A program made the position numbers and the translations under genes. DNA of 64,000 bases from Bradyrhizobium jicamae (lineage in GTDB: Bacteria > Pseudomonadota > Alphaproteobacteria > Rhizobiales > Xanthobacteraceae). The stretch is from contig NZ_JAFCKQ010000009.1 in the NCBI RefSeq assembly GCF_018130215.1, positions 62,001 to 126,000 on the forward strand, written 5' to 3'. Shown piece by piece: positions 7,991 through 18,128 of this stretch (positions within the stretch are counted from its first letter, which is position 1; every line of letters starts with the position of its first letter). Under the pieces are notes generated by a model that was given only the letters and a program-made list of their open reading frames with translations, was not told the DNA's origin and made no database searches.

Positions 7991-8944
7991 ATGCTGATCG
8001 GCTTCAACGCACCGACCGCCGGACCCCTGTCGGCCGCGGACAACCTTGCGAAGATCGTGGTGGGCGCCGAGGCGATGGGCTTCGACTATGCGACGTTCAG
8101 CGACCATGTCGTGATTCCGACCTCGATCGCGGCCGAATATCCCTACAGTGCCTCCGGGGAGTTCCCCGCTGGCGCCCGTGCCGAGCGGCACGAACAGCTG
8201 ACCGAGCTCGCCTGGATCGCCGCCAAAACAACGCGCCTGCGGCTCGTGACATCAGTCATGGTGGTGCCGCATCGGCCCGCCGTGCTAACCGCTAAAATAC
8301 TGTCGACCGTCGACGTTCTCTCGGGGGGCCGGCTGACGCTCGGGATCGGCGCGGGCTGGATGCGCGAGGAGTTCGAGGCCGTCGGCGCGCCGGACTTCGA
8401 TGCTCGCGGAACGGTGACCGACGAGTATGTGCGCGCTTTCGTTGAACTCTGGACCAAGGACGCGCCGAAATTCGATGGCAAGCATGTCCGATTCTCCAAC
8501 ATTCTCCTTGAGCCAAAGCCGGTGCAGAAGCCGCATCCGCCGATCTGGGTCGGAGGCGAGAGCGGCCCGGCGCTGCGGCGGGCTGCCCGCATCGGCGATG
8601 CCTGGTATCCGATCGGTACCAACCCGCAGAATCCGCTGGATAGCCTGACGCGTTTCAAGACCCAGGTGGCGCGACTGCGCAAGATGACCACCGAGGCGGG
8701 GCGCGATCCCAATGCGGTTGGTCTCAGCCTGCGCGTCACGGTGTTTGGCGAAACCGCGCCGGCGCAGGCCGATGATGGCGAACATCGTCTGTTCGCCGGT
8801 CCGGCCGCGATGATCGCCGCAGACATGAGGGCGCTGCGCGACATGGGCGTCAATTCCATGGATTTCGGATTTGGCGGATCGACAGCCGACGAGGTCCTGG
8901 GCGCTATGCAGAGATTCAAGGCCGAGGTCTTGCCGCTTGTGTAG
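7991..8944 (+). CDS. LLM-class F420-dependent oxidoreductase (Rv2161c-like family)
   Basis: A 317-aa LLM protein starting MLIGFNAPTAGPLS, with DYATFSDHVVIPTS, SGGRLTLGIGAGWMREEFEA and PPIWVGGESGPALRRAARIGDAW. The ATG at 7991 is preceded by GGGAGGA at a good distance; the longer open frame from 7703 overlaps fbiC and is not credible. It is divergent from fbiC across 120 bp, so the two may share regulation. Family and position make F420 the likely cofactor. The substrate is unknown. Confidence 0.88.
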   Translation: MLIGFNAPTAGPLSAADNLAKIVVGAEAMGFDYATFSDHVVIPTSIAAEYPYSASGEFPAGARAERHEQLTELAWIAAKTTRLRLVTSVMVVPHRPAVLTAKILSTVDVLSGGRLTLGIGAGWMREEFEAVGAPDFDARGTVTDEYVRAFVELWTKDAPKFDGKHVRFSNILLEPKPVQKPHPPIWVGGESGPALRRAARIGDAWYPIGTNPQNPLDSLTRFKTQVARLRKMTTEAGRDPNAVGLSLRVTVFGETAPAQADDGEHRLFAGPAAMIAADMRALRDMGVNSMDFGFGGSTADEVLGAMQRFKAEVLPLV

Positions 8945-8992
8945 CAGCGACCTGGGCCCGTCTACGCCAAGGCGCGCAGCATTTGGCGGCCT

Positions 8993-9145
8993 TCATGCTA
9001 CAGCCGCGTCTCCCGCTAGCAGGTCATCGACCTCTTTAGCAAGATTGTCCCTTGCCTGCCGCGCAAACAGGCCGAACACATGACTTGAACCCGACCGCTC
9101 ACCGAACGTCAGAGTCGTTTTGCCACGCGGGCGTCGTCCATACAT
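8993..9145 (-). CDS. Possible 50-aa ORF or gene remnant
   Basis: The 251-bp gap between the F420 island and the tartrate cluster holds a minus-strand frame from an ATG at 9145. It begins MYGRRPRGKTTLTFGER and ends in KEVDDLLAGDAAVA. The frame stays open upstream of the ATG for about 11 more codons. Composition is protein-like but I recognise no family and see no clear ribosome binding site. It could be the broken end of a gene at the boundary of an acquired segment. Confidence 0.25.
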   Translation of the reverse strand: MYGRRPRGKTTLTFGERSGSSHVFGLFARQARDNLAKEVDDLLAGDAAVA

Positions 9146-9195
9146 GACCGTAAGTGGAATTGGGCCACCTGCCCTTCACGGAGCCTAACTTGGTG

Positions 9196-10110
9196 TCACG
9201 CCTGCGCGGCATAGGATTGAATATTTCTCGACAGCGTTTCCAACAGGCTATCACGTAAAGCATCACGCGAGTTTCTCATCCAGACAGCAGCCAAAGGCAG
9301 TCGACTTGCATTGGTTGACTCTTCGATCCGCAGGGGAAGAAAGGCAACGCCCTTGATTGCCATGCGAGACGTCCATCGCGGCACGATCGCGATACCGAGA
9401 CCCGTCGACACCAAATTGACGATCGTCTGCTTTTCGTCCGCGACCTGCGCGACGCGCGGTTCATATCCGCTCTTTTCGAAAAGTTTGATTGTCAGATCGT
9501 GGCTGTGGGGCCTCGATCGCCGGTCCGGCACGATGAGTGGTTGATTCGCGATGTCCTTGACGCCGACTGTTGTTCGGCGGGCCAACGGATGCTTTGATGT
9601 CATCGCAACCACCGGCGTCTCATACAGGAGATGCCTGTACACGAGGTTAGGATCGCGGCCCTTAGGTGGTCGGACGAAAGCTAGATCGAGCCGGCCTGAA
9701 AGCACCCGTGGCAGAAGCCGAATTGTCTTGTCCTCGAAAAGCTGGACTGCGACCTCCGGCTGTTCTTTCCGGAAATCGTTGAGTAACAGGGGGAGCAATC
9801 CGGCTGCAGCACTGTCGATTGCGCCAACTCTGAGCTTCGCCGCCTTTGAACGAACGCCCTCCCGGAAGCGGGCATGGATTCCATCCGCAAGGGTAATAAG
9901 CTTGCGCGCATCGCGCAGCAATTGTTCTCCGTCTGCCGACAGCGCAACGCTGCGTGTCGTACGCAGGAATAGTTTCGTCCCCAAATCTTCCTCGAGAAGT
10001 CGCACATTACGGCCAAAGACCGACGGGAGGATTTCGAGTCGCCGGGCGGCCCGACCAAAATGAAGCTCCTCGGCCGCGACGACGAAACATCGCAATTGGT
10101 AAAGGTCCAT
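9196..10110 (-). CDS. ttuA: LysR-family regulator of tartrate utilisation (TtuA-like)
   Basis: A 304-aa LysR-type activator. The N-terminal winged helix is MDLYQLRCFVVAAEELHFGRAARRL up to about residue 65. The effector-binding domain runs from about residue 90 to 295, with LRVGAIDSAAAGLLPLLL and LVSTGLGIAIVPRW. It is divergent from a permease gene that heads tartrate catabolic genes, matching ttuA of Agrobacterium vitis. The shared 120-bp region carries a dyad suited to LysR binding. A tartrate or related hydroxyacid inducer is inferred from context. Confidence 0.85.
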   Translation of the reverse strand: MDLYQLRCFVVAAEELHFGRAARRLEILPSVFGRNVRLLEEDLGTKLFLRTTRSVALSADGEQLLRDARKLITLADGIHARFREGVRSKAAKLRVGAIDSAAAGLLPLLLNDFRKEQPEVAVQLFEDKTIRLLPRVLSGRLDLAFVRPPKGRDPNLVYRHLLYETPVVAMTSKHPLARRTTVGVKDIANQPLIVPDRRSRPHSHDLTIKLFEKSGYEPRVAQVADEKQTIVNLVSTGLGIAIVPRWTSRMAIKGVAFLPLRIEESTNASRLPLAAVWMRNSRDALRDSLLETLSRNIQSYAAQA

Positions 10111-10130
10111 GCGCCTTCTCCGTCGCTGCA

Positions 10131-10155
10131 GATTATAGCAATTCTTTATATAATC
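10131..10155. promoter_or_regulatory. Dyad GATTATA-N11-TATAATC in the ttuA/ttuB divergent promoter
   Basis: GATTATA at 10131-10137 and its exact complement TATAATC at 10149-10155 are separated by 11 bp. The arms contain TATAAT on opposite strands, so the element could hold -10 hexamers for both ttuA (start at 10110) and ttuB (start at 10231). The spacing fits the T-N11-A rule for LysR sites. Clear -35 hexamers are not visible, as expected for activator-dependent promoters. The role is inference. Confidence 0.5.
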
Positions 10156-10230
10156 CTAGACTGATTGGCCGGAGCGGCGTCAGGTCGTAAATAGTTCGCA
10201 CATCAATAAATGTGGGAACGGAGACGCCTT

Positions 10231-11532
10231 ATGACCAGTTCGCTGGAACGGCAAGTCTTGCGCAAAATCTCCTGGCGCATCGTGCCGTTTATCATGCTGC
10301 TTTACTTCATATCGTTTATCGACCGCGTCAATATCGGCTTTGCGTCTTTGACGATGAACAAAGATTTAGGGTTTTCGTCTTCGGTTTTTGGGTTTGGCGC
10401 GGGCATCTTCTTCCTCGGTTACTTCCTGTTTGAAGTACCCTCGAACATTGTCCTTGATCGAGTCGGGGCCCGCCTATGGATTGCCCGCGTCATGGTCACA
10501 TGGGGAATCCTCTCCGTGGCCTTCGCCTTTATCAAGGGCGAAAACAGCTTTTACGCGCTCCGCTTCTTGTTGGGAGTTGCCGAAGCGGGATTTTTTCCGG
10601 GTATCATTCTCTATCTTAGCTACTGGTTTCCGGCGCGACGACGGGCACAGGTGGTTTCGCTCTTCATGGCTGCCGCACCCATTTCCACGGTTCTCGGCTC
10701 ACCGCTATCAGGCGCCTTGCTCGAAATGCACGGTATCATGGGCCTGAAGGGCTGGCAGTGGATGTTCATTCTCGAGGGAATTCCTGCCGTTCTTCTTGGG
10801 TTCGCGGTTCTCGTTTATCTGACGGATCGTCCCGAAAAGGCGACATGGCTCGCCAAAGAGGAGCGCGAGTGGCTCGTCAATACGATGAACGCCGAACATG
10901 CCGCAAAGGGAGCACGCGCGCACCACAGCATCTGGCGGGGATTGGCGGACCTGCGCGTCCTTGCGTTGTCGCTGATCTATTTTGGTACTTCGGCCGGTCT
11001 CTACACGCTCGGAATTTGGGCGCCGCAGATCATCAAGCAATTCGGTCTTTCGACCATGAATGTCGGCCTCCTCAATGCCGTGCCGCCAACGATCGCGATC
11101 GTTGCAATGATCCTTTGGGCCCGCCATTCCGACCGCACGGGTGAAAGAACGTGGCATGTCGTGATTGCGTGCCTCATCGCCGCCGTAGGTCTTGCGCTCG
11201 CCGGCATGGCCAGTTCTGTTGTGACGGTCGTGCTGGCTCTCAGTCTCGTCAATGTTGGCATCAGTTCGGCGAAGCCACCGCTCTGGAGCATGCCGACGAT
11301 GTTTCTCTCCGGGCCGGCTGCTGCGGCCGGAATCGCAACGATTAATTCGATCGGCAATCTCGGCGGCTTTGTGGGCCCGTCGGCTATCGGCTGGATCAAG
11401 GACGCAACGGGAAGCTTTCTCGGCGGTCTCTACGTCGTCGCGGGACTCCTGTGCCTGTCAGCGGCTCTAACCCTGGTTCTCGCCGGCTCGCAGCGCAGGT
11501 CTCAAAGTGTCGCGGAGACCACAAACACCTAA
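10231..11532 (+). CDS. ttuB: MFS transporter, anion:cation symporter family (TtuB-like tartrate permease)
   Basis: A 433-aa inner-membrane protein with about 12 hydrophobic segments. The first region IVPFIMLLYFISFIDRVNIG with following GFASLTMNKDLGFS is the signature of the anion:cation symporter group (tartrate, phthalate, galactarate permeases). ARRRAQVVSLFMAA and GWQWMFILEG are also typical. The ATG at 10231 has GGAG seven bases upstream; the ATG at 10210 has no such site. It precedes ttuC by 64 bp. A/T content is visibly higher than in surrounding genes. Substrate is inferred from the neighbours. Confidence 0.88.
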   Translation: MTSSLERQVLRKISWRIVPFIMLLYFISFIDRVNIGFASLTMNKDLGFSSSVFGFGAGIFFLGYFLFEVPSNIVLDRVGARLWIARVMVTWGILSVAFAFIKGENSFYALRFLLGVAEAGFFPGIILYLSYWFPARRRAQVVSLFMAAAPISTVLGSPLSGALLEMHGIMGLKGWQWMFILEGIPAVLLGFAVLVYLTDRPEKATWLAKEEREWLVNTMNAEHAAKGARAHHSIWRGLADLRVLALSLIYFGTSAGLYTLGIWAPQIIKQFGLSTMNVGLLNAVPPTIAIVAMILWARHSDRTGERTWHVVIACLIAAVGLALAGMASSVVTVVLALSLVNVGISSAKPPLWSMPTMFLSGPAAAAGIATINSIGNLGGFVGPSAIGWIKDATGSFLGGLYVVAGLLCLSAALTLVLAGSQRRSQSVAETTNT

Positions 11533-11596
11533 GCTTGCTCATGAACTGACTCACTGCAACCCTGAAAAACTGATTCTTTCAAACAGGAGATCGACG

Positions 11597-12673
11597 ATGA
11601 AAACGTACAACATTGCCGCAATGGGCGGCGACGGTATCGGGCCTGAGGTTGTTGACGCCGCTGTTGAGGCGCTGAAGGTTTGCGCCGAACGCGATGGTGG
11701 CTTCCAGCTGAAATTCCAGGACTTCGACTGGGGATCCGACTACTACAAGAAGCACGGTGTCATGATGCCAGAAGACGGCGCCGCCCAGCTCCGAAAGTTT
11801 GACGCGATCCTGTTTGGTGCCGTCGGTGCCCCCGATATCCCGGATCACATCACGCTGTGGGGTCTCCGGTTGGCTATCTGTCAGCCGCTCGATCAATACG
11901 CTAACGTGCGACCGACCCGCATTCTGCCTGGCATCACCAGCCCGCTGCGTCATGTGTCGGGCCCGGAGCTCGATTGGGTCATCGTTCGCGAGAATTCGGA
12001 AGGGGAATATTCCGGCGTCGGCGGCCGAGCACACCGGGGACTTCCGATCGAAGTGGCACAGGATGTGTCGGTGATGACGCGGCCCGGCGTGCAGCGCATC
12101 ATTCGTTATGCGTTCAAACTGGCACAATCGCGTCCACGCAAGCTGCTCACGGTCGTCACAAAGTCGAACGCGCAGCGGCACGCGATGGTCATGTGGGATG
12201 AGATCGCGGCCGAAGTTGCGAAGGAATTTCCCGATGTGACCTGGGACAAGATGCTGGTGGACGCCATGACGATGCGCATGGTGATGAAGCCACAGACGCT
12301 CGATACTATCGTAGCGACCAACCTTCACGCTGACATCCTTTCGGATCTCGCGGCGGCCCTGGCGGGCTCGCTCGGTATCGCGCCGACCGCAAACATCAAC
12401 CCCGAGCGCGACGCGCCCTCGATGTTCGAACCGATCCACGGATCGGCCTTCGACATCACTGGCAAGGGCGTTGCCAACCCAGTCGCGACCTTCTGGACTG
12501 CGGCCATGATGCTGGAGCACCTCGGCGAGAAGCACGCAGCCGACCGCCTCATGAAGGCTGTGGAGCGCGTGACGGCGGATCCGAAGCTCCACACGCCCGA
12601 TCTTGGCGGCAGCGCGACCACCAAGCAAGTGACCGAGGCCGTCTGCGAGGCGCTTCGGACCGCTAACGACTAA
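11597..12673 (+). CDS. ttuC: Tartrate dehydrogenase/decarboxylase
   Basis: A 358-aa NAD- and metal-dependent beta-decarboxylating dehydrogenase of the isopropylmalate/isocitrate dehydrogenase family. The tartrate branch is indicated by GAVGAPDIPDHITLWGLRL and QPLDQYANVRPTR. The family metal and cofactor region is NLHADILSDLAAALAGSLG, then MFEPIHGSAFDITGKGVANP. The enzyme oxidises tartrate and, with meso-tartrate, gives D-glycerate and CO2; related members act on D-malate. AGGAGA lies six bases before the ATG. D-malate dehydrogenase is the main alternative, but the ttuA-ttuE order supports tartrate. Confidence 0.88.
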   Translation: MKTYNIAAMGGDGIGPEVVDAAVEALKVCAERDGGFQLKFQDFDWGSDYYKKHGVMMPEDGAAQLRKFDAILFGAVGAPDIPDHITLWGLRLAICQPLDQYANVRPTRILPGITSPLRHVSGPELDWVIVRENSEGEYSGVGGRAHRGLPIEVAQDVSVMTRPGVQRIIRYAFKLAQSRPRKLLTVVTKSNAQRHAMVMWDEIAAEVAKEFPDVTWDKMLVDAMTMRMVMKPQTLDTIVATNLHADILSDLAAALAGSLGIAPTANINPERDAPSMFEPIHGSAFDITGKGVANPVATFWTAAMMLEHLGEKHAADRLMKAVERVTADPKLHTPDLGGSATTKQVTEAVCEALRTAND

Positions 12674-12747
12674 AGTGTATGAGTGCGAACCTCGGCAGCA
12701 GCCTCGCGCTGCTCGCGGAGGCCCTCCTTGGGAGAAGGCGAAGGCAA

Positions 12748-14043
12748 ATGACAATTGCGCCACGTGAATTACTGAGGGCCATGTTCGATGCGGCGGTGGA
12801 CGCCGCGTCGCCTTCGCTGCGCATTCCGGCTCATTTGCCGCCGCCGCCCAAGGGTCGCACCATTGTCGTCGGCGCCGGCAAGGCGTCGGCGTCGATGGCC
12901 AAGGCTCTGGAGGAGAATTGGGCGGGACCTCTGTCGGGTCTCATCGTCACGCGGGATCACCATAGTGTGCCGTGCAATCGTATCGAGATCGTCGAAGCCG
13001 CGCATCCAGTCCCGGATGCGCGCGGCCTGAAGGCGGCCGAACGCATACGAGCGATGGTGCAGGGATTGGGTCCGGACGATCTCGTGCTTGCCCTGATCTC
13101 GGGGGGCGGATCAGCGCTTCTCACGCTTCCTGCGCCTGGTCTCACACTGGAGGACAAGCAGGCCGTGAACGCCGCGCTACTGCGGTCGGGCGCCTCGATC
13201 GGCGAAATGAACGTTGTGCGCAAACATCTGTCCGCCATAAAGGGTGGACGTTTAGCCGCAGCGGCCTATCCCGCTCAGGTCATCACCCTCGTGATTTCCG
13301 ATGTGCCGGGCGACGATCCGGGGTTGATTGCGTCCGGGCCGACAATTGCCGACCCCTCGACATTCGCCGATGCCGCCGCAGTATTGCAAAAATACGACAT
13401 CACTGAACCAAAATCGGTGATCGACCATCTGAGGCGCGCGCAGGAAGAAACCCCAAAAGTCGACGATGCACGGCTGGCGACAGCGCGCACAACGACGATT
13501 GCGACGCCGCAGCTGTCACTTGAGGCAGCTGCTGAAGTCGCCCGAAAAGCCGGTTTCACGCCGCTCATTTTGGGCAATGCGCTGGAGGGCGAAGCGCGCG
13601 ATGTCGGCCGCGTGATGGCGGGCATCACGCGTCAGACCGTCGAATGGGCGCAGCCCGTGCGGCCTCCAGTCGTCCTGTTGTCGGGCGGCGAAACGACGGT
13701 GACGATCAAGGGGAACGGTCGCGGCGGTCGCAACGTAGAGTTCTTGCTCTCTCTCGCCCTCGAGCTCAATGGCCTGCCGAACGTCTTCGCGCTCGCCGCC
13801 GACACAGATGGCGTGGATGGGGCTGAGGAAATTGCCGGGGCAATCGCGACGCCGGATACGCTCGCGCGTGCGGCGGCATTGGGAATCGATGCCAGGGCAT
13901 CTCTGGCCAACAACGACGGTCACGGCTTCTTTGAAGCTCTGAATGATCAGGTCATCACTGGTCCAACACGTACCAATGTCAACGACTTCCGCGCCATTCT
14001 GATCACCGCGGTTAACCAGGGGACGGCCAAAAGGCCGCAATAG
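12748..14043 (+). CDS. ttuD: Glycerate 2-kinase / 'hydroxypyruvate reductase' (TtuD, MOFRL family)
   Basis: A 431-aa protein of the DUF4147/MOFRL family. Conserved stretches are TIVVGAGKASASMAKALE, LALISGGGSALLTLPAPG, NVVRKHLSAIKGGRLA, ISDVPGDDPGLIASGPT, then GRGGRNVEFLLSLAL and ADTDGVDG. Members were first named hydroxypyruvate reductases from tartrate operons, but characterised homologues are ATP-dependent glycerate 2-kinases. Here that would turn D-glycerate from TtuC into 2-phosphoglycerate, the substrate of the enolase encoded downstream. I chose the ATG at 12748 because upstream residues from 12679 look like leader sequence. ttuE begins two bases after the stop. Confidence 0.87.
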   Translation: MTIAPRELLRAMFDAAVDAASPSLRIPAHLPPPPKGRTIVVGAGKASASMAKALEENWAGPLSGLIVTRDHHSVPCNRIEIVEAAHPVPDARGLKAAERIRAMVQGLGPDDLVLALISGGGSALLTLPAPGLTLEDKQAVNAALLRSGASIGEMNVVRKHLSAIKGGRLAAAAYPAQVITLVISDVPGDDPGLIASGPTIADPSTFADAAAVLQKYDITEPKSVIDHLRRAQEETPKVDDARLATARTTTIATPQLSLEAAAEVARKAGFTPLILGNALEGEARDVGRVMAGITRQTVEWAQPVRPPVVLLSGGETTVTIKGNGRGGRNVEFLLSLALELNGLPNVFALAADTDGVDGAEEIAGAIATPDTLARAAALGIDARASLANNDGHGFFEALNDQVITGPTRTNVNDFRAILITAVNQGTAKRPQ

Positions 14044-14045
14044 CG

Positions 14046-15461
14046 ATGCGCCGACAACGCAATGCCAAGATCGTCGCGACCCTGGGTCCGGCGAGTGGGA
14101 CCCCGGAGATCATCCGGAGGCTGGTCGAGGCCGGCGCAGATGTGTTCAGACTGAACTTCAGTCACGGGACGCACGAGGATCACCGCAAGCGCTACGATAT
14201 TATCCGCTCGGTCGAAGAAGAGACGGGGCGGCCGATCGGGGTGCTGGCCGATCTGCAAGGTCCGAAATTGCGGCTCGGAACCTTTGCCGAAGGTCGAGTT
14301 CAGCTTGCCACTGGCGATACGTTCGCCCTTGACCTGAAGGGCGGTCCCGGCACCCGGCAACGGGTCAGCTTGCCTCATCCCGAAATCTTTCAGGCGCTCG
14401 CACCCGGTGTGCAGCTGCTTCTCGATGATGGCAAAGTGCGCCTCGAGGTAGAAACGTCAGACGGAGAACGCGCTCAAACGCGGGTCGTTGTCGGCGGGCC
14501 ATTATCCGATCGCAAGGGCGTGAGCGTCGTCGGGGCCGTATTGCCGTTGTCGCCTCTCACACCGAAAGATCGGGTCGATCTCGATTATGCACTTGAGCTC
14601 GGCGTCGATTGGATCGCGCTGTCGTTTGTCCAGAAACCGGAAGACGTCGAGGAGCTTCGGAGCATTGTCCGTGACCGCGCCGGCATCATGTCAAAGCTGG
14701 AAAAGCCCGCTGCTATTGAACATCTCAACGCCATCGTGGCGCTGTCTGATGCCGTAATGGTCGCGCGCGGCGATCTCGGGGTCGAGATGGCACCTGAACA
14801 AGTCCCGCCGATCCAGCGCCGAATCGTCCGCGCCTGCCGTCAGGCCGGCAAGCCGAGCATCGTCGCGACTCAGATGCTGGAATCGATGATCGGTGTTCCC
14901 ACGCCTACGCGCGCGGAAGTCTCGGACGTGGCCTCGGCGATCTATCACGGCGCCGATGCCGTAATGCTATCGGCCGAGTCGGCGTCGGGCCAATTTCCTT
15001 TGGAGGCGGTAACGATGATGAACAGGATCATCACGGTGGCCGAGAATGACCACGATTATTACCGGCCCATGAGCGACGCGGCCAGGCCGGCACCGGGTGC
15101 CACGATAGCGGACGTGATTTGTGCGGGGATACGCGAGGCAACACGGTTGCTGCCGATTGCGGCTGTCGTCACCTATACGACGTCTGGATCAAGCAGCCTG
15201 CGCGCTTCACGTGAGCGACCGGCGGCATCGATCCTCAGCATGGCTACCAGCAGGAAAATTGCGCGGCGCCTGACGCTTGGATGGGGACTGCATTCGGTTG
15301 AAGCGGCTGCGGTCGCATCGGTCGACGAGATGAGCATCCGGGCGTGCGAGGCTGCAATCCGCGAAGGCTTCGCCAAAACGGGCGACACCATCGTTGTCGC
15401 AACGGGAACGCCAGTCGGAGTGTCGGGTACGACAAACACTCTTAAGATCCTCACCGCCTGA
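14046..15461 (+). CDS. ttuE: Pyruvate kinase (TtuE)
   Basis: A 471-aa pyruvate kinase: RRQRNAKIVATLGPASGTP, VFRLNFSHGTHEDH, ADLQGPKLRLG, then the catalytic-lysine region GIMSKLEKPAAIEHL and MVARGDLGVEM, followed by KPSIVATQMLESMI and DAVMLSAESASGQFP. It converts PEP and ADP to pyruvate and ATP. It starts two bases after ttuD, so the pair is likely coupled. A pyruvate kinase as last gene of a tartrate operon matches ttuE of A. vitis. The gap to eno is only 18 bp. Confidence 0.95.
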   Translation: MRRQRNAKIVATLGPASGTPEIIRRLVEAGADVFRLNFSHGTHEDHRKRYDIIRSVEEETGRPIGVLADLQGPKLRLGTFAEGRVQLATGDTFALDLKGGPGTRQRVSLPHPEIFQALAPGVQLLLDDGKVRLEVETSDGERAQTRVVVGGPLSDRKGVSVVGAVLPLSPLTPKDRVDLDYALELGVDWIALSFVQKPEDVEELRSIVRDRAGIMSKLEKPAAIEHLNAIVALSDAVMVARGDLGVEMAPEQVPPIQRRIVRACRQAGKPSIVATQMLESMIGVPTPTRAEVSDVASAIYHGADAVMLSAESASGQFPLEAVTMMNRIITVAENDHDYYRPMSDAARPAPGATIADVICAGIREATRLLPIAAVVTYTTSGSSSLRASRERPAASILSMATSRKIARRLTLGWGLHSVEAAAVASVDEMSIRACEAAIREGFAKTGDTIVVATGTPVGVSGTTNTLKILTA

Positions 15462-16763
<1,302 letters not shown>

Positions 16764-16816
16764 CCCCCAACTGTTCGAGGCCAGCAAGCCAAGGGTAAAA
16801 CCAAAGGGAGGTCGGG

Positions 16817-17956
16817 ATGAGTGACGGCAAGAGCGGTCTGCAGCTGCGTTCGCTGCTCAAGAAGAACGGCGAGCTCGAGCTATCCCTGGTCAATGTCCCG
16901 ACCCCGGAGCCGGGCCCCGACGAGGTCGTGGTCCGGGTCGAGGGAGCGCCGATCAATCCATCCGATCTCGGCCTCCTGATCGGTCCGGCCGACATGACAA
17001 ACGCAAAGGTCTCGGGCACGCGGGACCTGCCTGTCGTCACCGCCCGGGTCCCGGAAGCCGCGATGGGTGCGCTGGCGGCCCGGCTCGATGAATCGATGCC
17101 GGTCGGCAATGAGGGCGCGGGCGTCGTGATCCGGACCGGATCCTCCGATGCCGCCAAGGCGCTGATGGGCCGGACGGTCGCCATGATCGGCGGCGCGATG
17201 TATGCGCAGTATCGCACGCTCCGGGTCAACGAGTGCCTGCCGCTGCCCGCAGACACCACGCCCGCCGAAGGCGCCTCCTGCTTCGTCAATCCCCTGACCG
17301 CGCTCGGCATGACCGAGACGATGCGGCGCGAAGGTCACAAGGCGCTGGTGCACACGGCGGCGGCTTCCAATCTCGGCCAGATGCTCAACAGGATCTGCCT
17401 CAAGGACGGCATCGGCCTCGTCAATATCGTGCGCAGCAAGGAGCAGGCCGACATCCTGCACAGGATCGGCGCCAGGCACATCGTCGATTCCAGTGCGCCG
17501 GGCTTCATGGACGATCTCACGGCTGCTCTGGTCGACACCGGCGCCACCATCGCCTTCGACGCGATCGGCGGCGGCAGGCTCGCGGGCCAGATCCTGGTCG
17601 CGATGGAAACCGCGATCAACAAGACCGCGAAGGTCTACAGCCGCTACGGCTCGAACACCCACAAGCAGGTCTATATCTATGGCAGCCTCGACACTCATGC
17701 GATCGAGCTGCCGCGCGGCTTCGGCATGGCCTGGGGCGTCGGCGGCTGGCTGCTGTTTCCGTTCCTGATGAAGGTCGGTCCGGAGACGGGCAACAAGCTG
17801 CGCCAGCGCGTGGTCGCCGAGTTGAAGACCACCTTCGCCAGCCACTACACCAAGGTGGTGTCGTTGCAGGAGGCCCTGCAGCTCGACAACATCGCCATCT
17901 ACGGCAAGCGCTCGACCGGCGAGAAATTCCTGATCGACCCCAACAAGGCGATGTGA
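16817..17956 (+). CDS. MDR-family zinc-type alcohol dehydrogenase / quinone-oxidoreductase-like protein
   Basis: A 379-aa medium-chain dehydrogenase/reductase. The GroES-like N-terminal half has PGPDEVVVRVEGAPINPSDL. The nucleotide-binding half has VHTAAASNLGQMLNRICLKDG in place of the classical GxGxxG, then ATIAFDAIGGGRLAGQIL. No cluster of four cysteines for structural zinc is visible, so a zinc-independent NAD(P)H-dependent reductase is likely. GGGAGG sits before the ATG. A strong hairpin lies 14 bp after the stop. Substrate unknown. Confidence 0.8.
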   Translation: MSDGKSGLQLRSLLKKNGELELSLVNVPTPEPGPDEVVVRVEGAPINPSDLGLLIGPADMTNAKVSGTRDLPVVTARVPEAAMGALAARLDESMPVGNEGAGVVIRTGSSDAAKALMGRTVAMIGGAMYAQYRTLRVNECLPLPADTTPAEGASCFVNPLTALGMTETMRREGHKALVHTAAASNLGQMLNRICLKDGIGLVNIVRSKEQADILHRIGARHIVDSSAPGFMDDLTAALVDTGATIAFDAIGGGRLAGQILVAMETAINKTAKVYSRYGSNTHKQVYIYGSLDTHAIELPRGFGMAWGVGGWLLFPFLMKVGPETGNKLRQRVVAELKTTFASHYTKVVSLQEALQLDNIAIYGKRSTGEKFLIDPNKAM

Positions 17957-17970
17957 GGAAACGGCGTATT

Positions 17971-18001
17971 CCCGATCGGACCGCCCGGCGGTCCGATCGG
18001 G
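17971..18001. terminator. Perfect 14-bp stem-loop after the MDR dehydrogenase
   Basis: CCCGATCGGACCGC at 17971-17984 pairs perfectly with 17988-18001 across a three-base loop. It starts 14 bp after the stop at 17956. There is no T-run, so it is either a Rho-dependent 3' end barrier or an extragenic palindrome rather than a standard intrinsic terminator. Confidence 0.5.
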
Positions 18002-18128
18002 GTGCGGTCAAGCGAAGATCCGCGAACGCTGCGTTTCAGGAATAGAACAATCCATGCACTTGCATGTTCCTCCGCGCGTCGGTAGGTGAAGGCCACCGGT
18101 TTCAAACGCAACGCCCGAGGAATCTGCA

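Noticed and set aside
7871..8191. 107-residue N-terminal extension of FbiC
   Set aside because: It overlaps the divergent LLM gene and its regulatory region; ATG at 7870 has a good ribosome binding site.
12674..12747. Extra N-terminal 23 residues of TtuD starting at 12679
   Set aside because: Sequence is unlike the family N-terminus, and the ATG at 12748 gives the usual length.
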